Virus record (IMG/VR): IMGVR_UViG_3300033997_000136
Span: 124,001-188,000 of that record
From: a virus
Direction: 5' to 3' (one strand)
DNA: 64,000 nt
In this document: positions 53,024-59,625 of the stretch, in pieces
Layout of the letters: every line of letters begins with the position of its first letter
Numbering within the stretch: the first letter of the stretch is position 1
Notes under the pieces: generated by a model
Told to the model about the DNA's origin: nothing
Seen by the model: the letters and a program-made list of their open reading frames with translations, nothing else
The model's database searches: none
Translations under genes and position numbers: made by a program

Positions 53024-53752
53024 ATGGACTTAAAACAGTATAAGCGTGACGGTGCTAAGATTCATGCTTGTTTACTCGAACAAAGCGATGGTCATCAGAT
53101 CATCGCTAAACGGGATGTAAAGATTTACATCCCTACTCGTTTTCGAGATAAGAATCTTGCAACCATCGGGAGTGATATTTTTATCTTGGGTATTTACCTT
53201 ATTACAACGGAAGACGAATCGGGTAAGTATTACGCAGTTGAAGTGACCGATGCAATGATGCAAATCGAACCATCTAATGTAAATACAGTAACATTGGCTG
53301 GGGTGGAGATGTTTGAATTTGAATTCTTCAAAGGGGATGTTGTGGTCAGCAATACGCAGTTGGTTCAAAATGCGAAATTGTTGTATTACATCTTTGAAGA
53401 GTTTGTGGGTAAAGGAAACGTTCCGCCGTACATGAACTACATCGATATGTGTCGTACATTTTCTACAGCCACTAAACATGCCGGAGTGGTCTTATCCAGT
53501 ACACCCACCATACTGGAGATGCTCATTTCCATGATAGGTCGCGATCCAAAAGCACCTATGACGTATTTCCGCCAAATCACAAATGGTAAAGATTTTGATA
53601 ACGTGTTGTTTGTTCCACTTCGAAGTCCTATCTTTGGAGCAACAAACGCAACTGCAAAACTACTTGGTGCGTATCCGAATGATGCGATGACAAGTATTCT
53701 TGTAACAGAGTCAACCAATGTGGAAGATATTGAAACCATTCTGAGGGTATAG
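53024..53752 (+). CDS. Virion-type protein, unknown
   Basis: A 242-residue protein with AAGGAACAAGT before the ATG. Soluble alpha/beta (HACLLEQSDGHQIIAKRD, IFILGIYLITTEDESGKYYA, NAKLLYYIFEEFVGKGNVPP). It is two bases from the protease gene, in the position I recall for phiKZ gp176. It may be a head-assembly or scaffold-related factor, judged from neighbours only. Confidence 0.6.
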   Translation: MDLKQYKRDGAKIHACLLEQSDGHQIIAKRDVKIYIPTRFRDKNLATIGSDIFILGIYLITTEDESGKYYAVEVTDAMMQIEPSNVNTVTLAGVEMFEFEFFKGDVVVSNTQLVQNAKLLYYIFEEFVGKGNVPPYMNYIDMCRTFSTATKHAGVVLSSTPTILEMLISMIGRDPKAPMTYFRQITNGKDFDNVLFVPLRSPIFGATNATAKLLGAYPNDAMTSILVTESTNVEDIETILRV

Positions 53753-53754
53753 CC

Positions 53755-54513
53755 GTGGCTGCTAAAGTAATTTTTGAAAACTTGATTTTGAAAGGGATGA
53801 ACAAGGGTGGTACGTTAAAGCCTGATGAAAAGGGCTATTACCCTTGTGTCGTTGGTGTGTTGGGTGCTGACGATTCTATTGGTGAACACTACTCGATTAA
53901 CGACCGTGTACGACAGGTGTTTGCAAATTCATCTCAGTTGAACCGTCGTGCAGCAGAAGGATTGTTGCGTGGTGAGTTTGGTCATCCAGACCCGATGCAG
54001 TATGCAAACCAGTTGGCTTTTGAAATTCGTGTTCGTCGTATCGATGAAAAATCTGAATCGCATCACATTCGTAAAGTGTGGTTAGAAGAAGGTGAAATCG
54101 ATGGACGTAAAGTCACGTTGATTATGGCCGATGTGCGACCACAAGGTCCGTACGGTAAGTTCTTAAAAGACGCATTGGACAACCCGGATTGTAATGTTGC
54201 ATTCTCTGGTCGCTATTACAGTAATCCAAGCAAAGTGGGTAATAAAGTCTATCGTGAGATTTATGCGGTAGGTACGTTTGATTATGTCACTGAACCTGGT
54301 CTACGTGGTAGCACAAAATACAACTCACCTCAGTTGCAATCTGCGTCTGTTCTGATGTTAGACATACATCAGATTCAATCGATTGTGGGTGCTGAAAAGT
54401 CAATGAGTTCTCAGCTACGGCAACAAACGATGCAATCAGGTGGTTTGACTGCGCAGCAGCTTTATGGTGATATTGTTCCGCAACACAAACCACGTAAAGC
54501 TTTAACATTCTAA
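53755..54513 (+). CDS. Prohead core protease, S80 family (T4 gp21-type)
   Basis: A 252-residue serine protease expected to cleave head and internal proteins during capsid maturation. LLRGEFGHPDP with His77 and NVAFSGRYY with Ser151 are the expected catalytic motifs, 74 residues apart. WLEEGEIDGRKVTLIMADV lies between as the core strands. The C-terminal ~60 residues (SMSSQLRQQTMQSGGLTAQQ) look like a removable tail. The start is GTG 53755, two bases after the previous stop, with GAGGG upstream. It implies that several virion proteins here are processed at (S/A)XE-type sites. Confidence 0.85.
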   Translation: MAAKVIFENLILKGMNKGGTLKPDEKGYYPCVVGVLGADDSIGEHYSINDRVRQVFANSSQLNRRAAEGLLRGEFGHPDPMQYANQLAFEIRVRRIDEKSESHHIRKVWLEEGEIDGRKVTLIMADVRPQGPYGKFLKDALDNPDCNVAFSGRYYSNPSKVGNKVYREIYAVGTFDYVTEPGLRGSTKYNSPQLQSASVLMLDIHQIQSIVGAEKSMSSQLRQQTMQSGGLTAQQLYGDIVPQHKPRKALTF

Positions 54514-54523
54514 CGGAGTTTAC

Positions 54524-55234
54524 ATGGGTGGTCCAACAAAACGAGATGTTATCAGTGCACTTCCTATTTTAACTCGGGATGTTGTTGATGTATTTACACC
54601 TGAGGAAGTAGGATATCCTGTATTGATACACATCAGTCATGATGCGTCTATCAAGAAGTTTATCCCACGGATATCAGGTCGGACAATGTCCGCTGAAGAT
54701 AAAACTGTTCCTCGTGTTAGTGTAGCACCCAGTATCTCTGAATGTGTAGCAGGTCATGGGTCTACGGATTGGTTCCATATTGACAACGGAGACTTTAACA
54801 AGCTCTGGCAGATTTATGGATTTGATTACGAGTATGCAGTTCAACCAAAGACGTCGTTGTTACCTGATGGTGCGGTTACAAACGAATATTGGTTAGTTAC
54901 GTACAACAAAGCGACAACTGAATACGTTCCGAAAAAGATAGGAACGTTTTTCTACTCGGCAATTACATACCGGAAGATTACGAAAGTAGTCGAATTCGAT
55001 ATGTACATTAACGCAGGGGAAAACGGGATTCGTTTTAGTGATGAAGTTTTCTTAGAGAAAGGATACTGGTTTATTAAAGGGAAGTTAGCGAAGAAGACGG
55101 TGAAGAAAGTAATGGCAGGTAAACCACTTGAGGTATTGGCTATGCGTCCTTCATCTAAATCTGAGTTTGACAAAGAACATCACGGGTTGTTTACGTTTCA
55201 ATCTGTAGGTGCGCGATTATCCTTGAATTGGTAG
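54524..55234 (+). CDS. Conserved-looking phage protein, function unknown
   Basis: A 236-residue protein. Near residues 30-67 it has VLIHISHDASIKKFIPRISG and VPRVSVAPSISECVAGHG. I have seen the order HIS-x-D, K-FIPRISG, VPRVS-APSI in other phage hypothetical proteins, some suspected of an ADP-ribosyltransferase fold, but cannot confirm it. The C-terminus is beta-rich and basic. CGGAG lies five bases before the ATG, and the gene is ten bases from the protease. The gene ends at a hairpin and closes the polymerase-protease unit. Confidence 0.55.
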   Translation: MGGPTKRDVISALPILTRDVVDVFTPEEVGYPVLIHISHDASIKKFIPRISGRTMSAEDKTVPRVSVAPSISECVAGHGSTDWFHIDNGDFNKLWQIYGFDYEYAVQPKTSLLPDGAVTNEYWLVTYNKATTEYVPKKIGTFFYSAITYRKITKVVEFDMYINAGENGIRFSDEVFLEKGYWFIKGKLAKKTVKKVMAGKPLEVLAMRPSSKSEFDKEHHGLFTFQSVGARLSLNW

Positions 55235-55239
55235 ATAGT

Positions 55240-55267
55240 ATGGATAACGGGTTATACCGTTATCCAT
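55240..55267 (+). terminator. Terminator hairpin
   Basis: 11-bp perfect stem (ATGGATAACGG) with a 6-base loop and CTTTTA tail. Marks the end of the virion-gene unit. Confidence 0.75.
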
Positions 55268-55312
55268 CTTTTATGCCGTTTTATAAAAATTTAAAAACCT
55301 ATATAATGGTTT

Positions 55313-55320
55313 TGATATGA
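55313..55320 (+). promoter_or_regulatory. Candidate phage promoter TGATATGA
   Basis: 28 bases before ATG 55348, preceded by TATAATGGTTT and an A/T-rich run. One of the best-placed copies of the motif. Confidence 0.5.
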
Positions 55321-55347
55321 TAAATAGAAAACCCCACGGAGATTGCT

Positions 55348-55785
55348 ATGTCTAACCCAACTATTCAAACCATCGAAAACATTTTATCCAAAGGTGCACT
55401 GGCTGTTGTAAACTTAAGTTTACTGGATGGCTTAGAGCGTAGTCAACCTTTGTTCATCACTATCGGTAACCCACAGCACTGGGATTGCCCTGAGTTCATT
55501 ATTCAAGGTTGTGAGAGTGCGATTGACGCAACCAAAGCAGCACGCGTTGCGGCAGAGTCATGGGTGCGGGCTAATCAAACGAAAGGTCAGTTCAGTGGTG
55601 TGAGTAAAGAAAACGTGTACTTTAACTTTACTCCTGAATCAACCAGCACTACGTTTGCTGAACATGTGGATGATGCTGAAGTACAAGCGTTGTATCATAC
55701 CTACGTTCGCCCTAAACGTTTAAAGCCAACTGAACCTGTTGTCCGTTTAACAGTGTCTATTATCGCTACCGCGCAAGACCAATAA
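55348..55785 (+). CDS. Unknown protein, 145 aa
   Basis: First gene after the candidate promoter at 55313, with CGGAG upstream. It contains FITIGNPQHWDCPEFIIQGC near residue 36 and VYFNFTPESTSTTFAEHVDD near 92, with Pro-rich YVRPKRLKPTEPVV at the end. It may be distantly related to the two following paralogues (VLTIRDSL or FITVRASV corresponds to FITIGNPQ), but that is weak. No family was recognised. Confidence 0.6.
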   Translation: MSNPTIQTIENILSKGALAVVNLSLLDGLERSQPLFITIGNPQHWDCPEFIIQGCESAIDATKAARVAAESWVRANQTKGQFSGVSKENVYFNFTPESTSTTFAEHVDDAEVQALYHTYVRPKRLKPTEPVVRLTVSIIATAQDQ

Positions 55786-55792
55786 GCATACA

Positions 55793-55816
55793 AGAGAGTG
55801 GGTTAACCCACTCTCT
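55793..55816 (+). terminator. Rho-independent terminator
   Basis: 24-base perfect palindrome (half-site AGAGAGTGGGTT) followed by TTTTATTTCTTTTT. Confidence 0.85.
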
Positions 55817-55854
55817 TTTTATTTCTTTTTAATTAAAAATAAGAGAATACAACT

Positions 55855-56415
55855 ATGTTGAAATTACTTCCCACTATTAAAGCTGTACACGCAAACATTC
55901 CATTAGTTTTAACCATTCGTGATAGTCTGTGTTCACCTGTCAAAGAGTGTATCCTTCTACAGGACAACGAGTTGTTACCAGGCGATAAGCTTGTAAACGA
56001 TGGCGTATTGACTGGGATAGAAACGAAGTTATCTAAACAATTAAAATCAGGTGTTGTTTCTATTCATCGGTTCTTTATTGATAAAGAACATGTAAGTGCT
56101 TCTACGGTTGGTGTCTTAATCATTGACCCTAAAGCGCACCTTGAATCTACACTGAATCGTTTTGAACATGCTGCACCCGATAAAACGTATGCGGATGTCA
56201 TGACGTATGAAGAGTTTATGTACAGCACTGGTTTAAAAGATACGGTGGATGATGTTCGTATCTACACCATGATTTGTGCCTACCGTCTCTTCGCAAAAGA
56301 GATGTTACGTTCAAACCACTGCAATCAACCTGTTTTAAATAACCGCCGTTCGTTTATGAAACTGATAGCACCAAAACAACAACGTCGTACGTCACGTGCT
56401 ATTACTGCGTCTTAA
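55855..56415 (+). CDS. Unknown protein, paralogue of the next gene
   Basis: A 186-residue protein, weak ribosome site (AAGAGAATACAACT). The N-terminal ~110 residues resemble those of the 139-residue neighbour: IPLVLTIRDSLCSPVKECIL against RPVFITVRASVFGEVEQMFF, and SKQLKSGVVSIHRFF against KQKVKSGLVTINKVL. A C-terminal extension (TYADVMTYEEFMYSTGLK and on, basic end) is absent in the neighbour. The pair probably arose by tandem duplication. No function was recognised. Confidence 0.6.
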   Translation: MLKLLPTIKAVHANIPLVLTIRDSLCSPVKECILLQDNELLPGDKLVNDGVLTGIETKLSKQLKSGVVSIHRFFIDKEHVSASTVGVLIIDPKAHLESTLNRFEHAAPDKTYADVMTYEEFMYSTGLKDTVDDVRIYTMICAYRLFAKEMLRSNHCNQPVLNNRRSFMKLIAPKQQRRTSRAITAS

Positions 56416-56448
56416 TTATCAACCACTAAAATAAGAAAGGATTCCACA

Positions 56449-56868
56449 ATGGAATTAACCCCACATGTTAAAGCTGCAAACCGTCCTGTATTCATCACTG
56501 TACGTGCGAGTGTATTTGGTGAAGTAGAACAGATGTTCTTTGTAAAGCATTCGGATGGTGACGTTAAGCACGATGTCACGAGCGATGATTTACTTCAGAT
56601 TGCTGGGCGTGTTAAACAAAAAGTTAAATCTGGTCTTGTGACCATTAACAAAGTGCTGAGTCGATTTGAAGAGAAAGAACCACATGTTGTTGCGCTTGGA
56701 ATGCTTATCTGTGATAAACAAGCGGATGCGCATTCAAATGCTCGTTTAACGTTGTCGGGTGACCAACCCATAGAACCTATTGCATTGTATCTTAAAGATA
56801 CGAAGTTAGCAGGTTCGTCGTACGAAGCATCATTACATCAATTAGTTGAAAAATTAAAAACGGAATAA
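56449..56868 (+). CDS. Unknown protein, paralogue of the previous gene
   Basis: A 139-residue protein. AAAGGA is seven bases before the ATG. Residues ~10-110 correspond to the 186-residue neighbour, including the HVVALGMLICDKQADAHSN segment (neighbour: STVGVLIIDPKAHLES). It lacks that protein's C-terminal extension. Likely a cytoplasmic early or middle gene. No family was recognised. Confidence 0.6.
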   Translation: MELTPHVKAANRPVFITVRASVFGEVEQMFFVKHSDGDVKHDVTSDDLLQIAGRVKQKVKSGLVTINKVLSRFEEKEPHVVALGMLICDKQADAHSNARLTLSGDQPIEPIALYLKDTKLAGSSYEASLHQLVEKLKTE

Positions 56869-56873
56869 GTGGA

Positions 56874-56901
56874 TAGGGAAGAGCACATGTGCTCTTCCCT
56901 A
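56874..56901. terminator. Bidirectional terminator
   Basis: 28-base perfect palindrome (half-site TAGGGAAGAGCACA) at a convergent junction. It contains the minus-strand stop codon at 56899. Confidence 0.8.
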
Positions 56902-57162
56902 CACTACCCGATGATGGAACGATGTGTACTGTTCTTTTGAAAAGGCAATCGTTTGATTTGAATGCGTTACTAATATCGCACCGTCTTTTTCAAGGTAGTC
57001 ACCAAGTGGTGAGTCTATCTCAAATTCGAAAGGTTCTACGTGTGGTTCTTTTGGATAAACAGTAATTGTTTCTCCATCTCGAATAACATCTTCGATTTCA
57101 ACAACACGAAAGATACCTTGTAAACTTTTGAAGGGTAGTGATGTATCCGTTAACGTACTCAT
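56899..57162 (-). CDS. Small acidic protein, unknown
   Basis: An 87-residue protein. ATG 57162 has AAGGAG eight bases upstream; the earlier GTG and ATG are too close to it. The predicted fold is beta-rich (FRVVEIEDVIRDGETITV, FEFEIDSPLGDYLEKDGAIL). It stands alone on the minus strand in an otherwise plus-strand small-gene region. No family was recognised. Confidence 0.55.
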   Translation of the reverse strand: MSTLTDTSLPFKSLQGIFRVVEIEDVIRDGETITVYPKEPHVEPFEFEIDSPLGDYLEKDGAILVTHSNQTIAFSKEQYTSFHHRVV

Positions 57163-57186
57163 AATCATCACTCCTTAGAGAATCAA

Positions 57187-57330
57187 TATAACTCCCATAT
57201 GAATGAACATTATTAGGGACACACATTATTAATGGGATAAACCAGTTTACTACGTGGGACGCTCATCCTTAACGATGAGTTTTTAAGGGGTGTTGTGTTT
57301 ATTGCGGAATGCAACACCCCTTCTTTTTAA
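57187..57330 (+). ncRNA. Candidate small non-coding RNA with its own promoter and terminators
   Basis: The 377-base gap between genes at 57162 and 57540 has no convincing ORF. It contains TATAAC-TCCC-ATATGAA (57187-57203, promoter-like), a CTCATC/GATGAG hairpin followed by TTTTT (57262-57284), and an AAGGGGTGTTG/CAACACCCCTT hairpin followed by TTCTTTTTAA (57285-57330). No plus-strand gene lies upstream for these terminators to serve, because the neighbour reads the other way. A transcript of roughly 90-130 bases is inferred. Confidence 0.4.
57262..57330 (+). terminator. Two tandem terminators
   Basis: A 6-bp stem with a T5 run, then an 11-bp stem with a 16-base loop and T-rich tail, both reading plus. 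Confidence 0.65.
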
Positions 57331-57478
57331 GCCTACGTGCTATTCTAACGCATCATCTATGCCTTATGCATAGAACCACTTTACTTAAATCGTCAGTGTC
57401 TTAAAATCGATTACAGGACGTTTTACGTAACTCGTCATGTTGTGTATTCAGTAAATAAAAAAATACTGGGATATAACC

Positions 57479-57486
57479 TGATATGA
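57479..57486 (+). promoter_or_regulatory. Candidate phage promoter TATAAC-CTG-ATATGAA
   Basis: The TGATATGA core starts 61 bases before ATG 57540 and is preceded by TATAAC (57472-57477). Nearly the same pair occurs at 57187-57203. Confidence 0.5.
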
Positions 57487-57539
57487 ACACTGGTCGTGTT
57501 GACCAATTTTACCCACACTAAAGAGAAAAGGAAAAGACA

Positions 57540-57998
57540 ATGAGTCTGGAAAAAGTCACCCCGGAAATTTTAGCCTTATCAAGAGCGTTTGTTGAAAGCA
57601 AAAAACTGAACGGTGCCACCGTAGAGTTTACTTTACCTGAATCAGTGGACCAGGCTGAAGTGTTAAAAGCAATTGACCTTATCGGCGATTTATCCTGTGC
57701 ATTCACTCACGCTACCGGCGAAGTCGCACACGAAGCCTCTTTGAAAGACAAATCTATCAAAGAAGTATCTGCTGAGCTGGATTTAGGTAAACGCAAAGGC
57801 AAACCATGTATCACGCTCAAAGCCAGCTGGGAACGTGAAGTACAGGTGCCAGCAGATGCCACTGGTTCTGGTGAAAAGAAAACTGTGTATGGTCGTCTGA
57901 CTCCGGCTATCACAACAACCTTCACCAAAAACAAAGGTATGATGGGCGATATCCGCAGCCACTGGGCTACTCTGGGTGCTGAAGCATTCGGTAAGTAA
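57540..57998 (+). CDS. Unknown, probably highly expressed protein
   Basis: A 152-residue soluble protein with AAGGAAAAGACA upstream. The N-terminal half is helical (ITPEILALSRAFVESKK-type); the second half is beta-like with Lys/Gly turns (LDLGKRKGKPCITLKASWER, KKTVYGRLTPAITTTFTKNK). Codon choice (CTG, ACC, GGC) is closer to highly expressed enterobacterial genes than that of nearby small genes. It has its own candidate promoter and terminator. No family was recognised; an abundant DNA-binding or inhibitor protein is one possibility. Confidence 0.6.
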   Translation: MSLEKVTPEILALSRAFVESKKLNGATVEFTLPESVDQAEVLKAIDLIGDLSCAFTHATGEVAHEASLKDKSIKEVSAELDLGKRKGKPCITLKASWEREVQVPADATGSGEKKTVYGRLTPAITTTFTKNKGMMGDIRSHWATLGAEAFGK

Positions 57999-58039
57999 TA
58001 CACACTTAACGTATTCGCAACGTTATGTAGGACACAAAG

Positions 58040-58065
58040 GTAAGTAGGGGTTCGCCTCTACTTAC
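58040..58065 (+). terminator. Rho-independent terminator
   Basis: 11-bp stem (GTAAGTAGGGG, one G-U pair) with TTCG loop, then a long T-rich tail (TCTTTCCTTTTTATTTTTTG). Confidence 0.85.
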
Positions 58066-58118
58066 TCTTTCCTTTTTATTTTTTGTTTATTTTTTGTTGA
58101 AGTTAACAGGAGTGTGTT

Positions 58119-58466
58119 ATGAAAAAGAATGCAATCACCATAGAAGTGAAAGGTGCAACTGGAAGTGGTAAGACAGAAGTGTGTGAACTCATACACAATG
58201 CGCTGACTGCGTACTACGGTAAGAACGTGGAGGTAGTGGCACCACAACTGGACTTAGACCGTAAAGCATCACATCTAGGTATCTTAGATGATGCGAAGTA
58301 CACAGGTCAATCTTGTTTAATGATGGATAGTACCATCACATTAGTTGAGACTGTTGTAGAGCAGCAAGAAGGTCTTAAACCACTTATGGTGATGGATTGG
58401 CACCTAGGTGACGGTGTTCAATTGGACAAAACTGATAGCTCACCTACAGGTCTTACCTTTAGTTAA
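58119..58466 (+). CDS. Small P-loop NTPase-like protein
   Basis: A 115-residue protein with Walker A GATGSGKT at residues 12-19 right after an N-terminal strand (ITIEVK). Possible Walker B or sensor segments are KPLMVMDW near 91 and CLMMDST near 66. It is shorter than most kinases or AAA proteins, so it may be a minimal nucleotide-binding protein; similar ~100-residue P-loop proteins occur in other phages. AGGAG precedes the ATG. The substrate is unknown. Confidence 0.65.
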   Translation: MKKNAITIEVKGATGSGKTEVCELIHNALTAYYGKNVEVVAPQLDLDRKASHLGILDDAKYTGQSCLMMDSTITLVETVVEQQEGLKPLMVMDWHLGDGVQLDKTDSSPTGLTFS

Positions 58467-58487
58467 AATTCAAAGACGGAATAAAGT

Positions 58488-58515
58488 AGGAGGGAGGGCA
58501 ATTGCCCTCCCTCCT
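58488..58515 (+). terminator. Terminator hairpin
   Basis: 28-base perfect palindrome (half-site AGGAGGGAGGGCAA) after the P-loop gene; short T/C-rich tail. Confidence 0.75.
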
Positions 58516-58717
58516 CTCTATGTGGGTTGCATATCGTACGCCAGTTAATGAGCGCGCCATCAGCACACGGCAGCCATCAACAGGGAGAACGCTGTGTCAC
58601 ACACAGCCATCAGCACCAGCACGCCATACGGCAACGAATGTGTTTAGTATCAAGTCAAAAAGTCAGCAAAATCCTTGACACAAACTGCACCACCCACATA
58701 CCATATACGGAATAAGA
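58516..58717. other. Unusual intergenic spacer between two terminators
   Basis: About 200 bases of different composition, rich in GCC, CAGCA and CAC. GCCATCAGCA occurs at 58556 and 58606, and GCCATCAACA at 58573. TTGACA at 58675 with a TACCAT 18 bases later resembles a host sigma-70 promoter reading plus, directly before a hairpin. A 52-codon ORF from 58519 lacks a ribosome site and is not called. Function unknown. Confidence 0.5.
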
Positions 58718-58745
58718 AGTAGAGAGGGCACGTGCCCTCTCTACT
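58718..58745. terminator. Terminator hairpin after the tail-tube gene
   Basis: 28-base perfect palindrome (half-site AGTAGAGAGGGCAC), close to the hairpin core at 16061. Mainly serves the minus-strand tube/sheath unit. Confidence 0.8.
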
Positions 58746-58754
58746 CTTACGCTA

Positions 58755-59612
58755 TTAACGACCTGACACAGCCGCAGCGATATCTTCAAGGTAACCTTTA
58801 GATACAGCTTTGATGCTGGAATCCACAGTATCAACCACAGCTTTACGCTGCATTGGGCCTGCGTTGGTATAGTTAATTTTGCTCAAGAAATCCTGAGCAA
58901 CCGCTTTGATACCATCATCGCGAATTGGTGTACACGCAAACTCAATGGAGATTTCCGGTACTGGCTGACCAGTAGTCGGGTCCATTTGGTATTCCAACTC
59001 ACCAGAGGTAAGTGGCCACTCGTTTACACATAACCAGGCATCCAGTGCGAATTGCTTCGTTGGGTCCGGCTCAATGTAAAGCGTAGTGAATGCGTAGAAG
59101 TCAATCAGACGATCAGTAGGTAACGTACCACCTAACGAGAACACACCCGGTTGACGAGTAATAGGTTCGTTAATCAGCAAGCGCTTGTAACGTTCCCAGA
59201 AGTTCGAAATACCTTTGTTGTAGTTTACATCCCACACGTGTGTAGGTGTAGACATCGCTTCGGTTGATTTACCCGCTTCACGAATCTGGTGACCACCACC
59301 ACCCACAGCACGGTCAGACGCTTCGGTAGTGATACCTGAACGCAAACCGGTGATTTGTTTAGATTGCACTTCAATCAGAGATTTTAATGCAGCCGTCCAC
59401 TTTTCACGCTGTGGTAAGAATGTGAAACCGCGTGGTGGTAACACCAGTAACGGAATCAAATCCTGAGGCATGTAACCAGTCGAGTTGGTTAACTGTCCAA
59501 AATTTGGATGGTAGCCATTTTGACCACCAACCGTTAAATCTAACATAGGTGCAGCGTTACCTGCAGCATATGCTTGATTATTGAGAAACGCTGCTTTAGC
59601 GAGAGATGCCAT
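58755..59612 (-). CDS. Tail tube protein
   Basis: A 285-residue protein directly after the sheath gene on the same strand, 13 bases apart. Sheath followed by tube is standard in contractile-tail phages, as with gp29 and gp30 of phiKZ, and the length fits. Beta-rich centre (IDFYAFTTLYIEPDPTKQF, ISIEFACTPIRDDGIKAVAQ), helical C-terminus (AVVDTVDSSIKAVSKGYLED). AAGGAG precedes the ATG. High-expression codons fit a very abundant protein. Confidence 0.75.
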   Translation of the reverse strand: MASLAKAAFLNNQAYAAGNAAPMLDLTVGGQNGYHPNFGQLTNSTGYMPQDLIPLLVLPPRGFTFLPQREKWTAALKSLIEVQSKQITGLRSGITTEASDRAVGGGGHQIREAGKSTEAMSTPTHVWDVNYNKGISNFWERYKRLLINEPITRQPGVFSLGGTLPTDRLIDFYAFTTLYIEPDPTKQFALDAWLCVNEWPLTSGELEYQMDPTTGQPVPEISIEFACTPIRDDGIKAVAQDFLSKINYTNAGPMQRKAVVDTVDSSIKAVSKGYLEDIAAAVSGR

Positions 59613-59625
59613 AATTCATTACTCC

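Noticed and set aside
58519-58677. 52-codon ORF in the odd spacer
   Set aside because: Begins in the terminator's flank with pyrimidines where a ribosome site should be; Pro/Thr/Gln composition looks non-coding.
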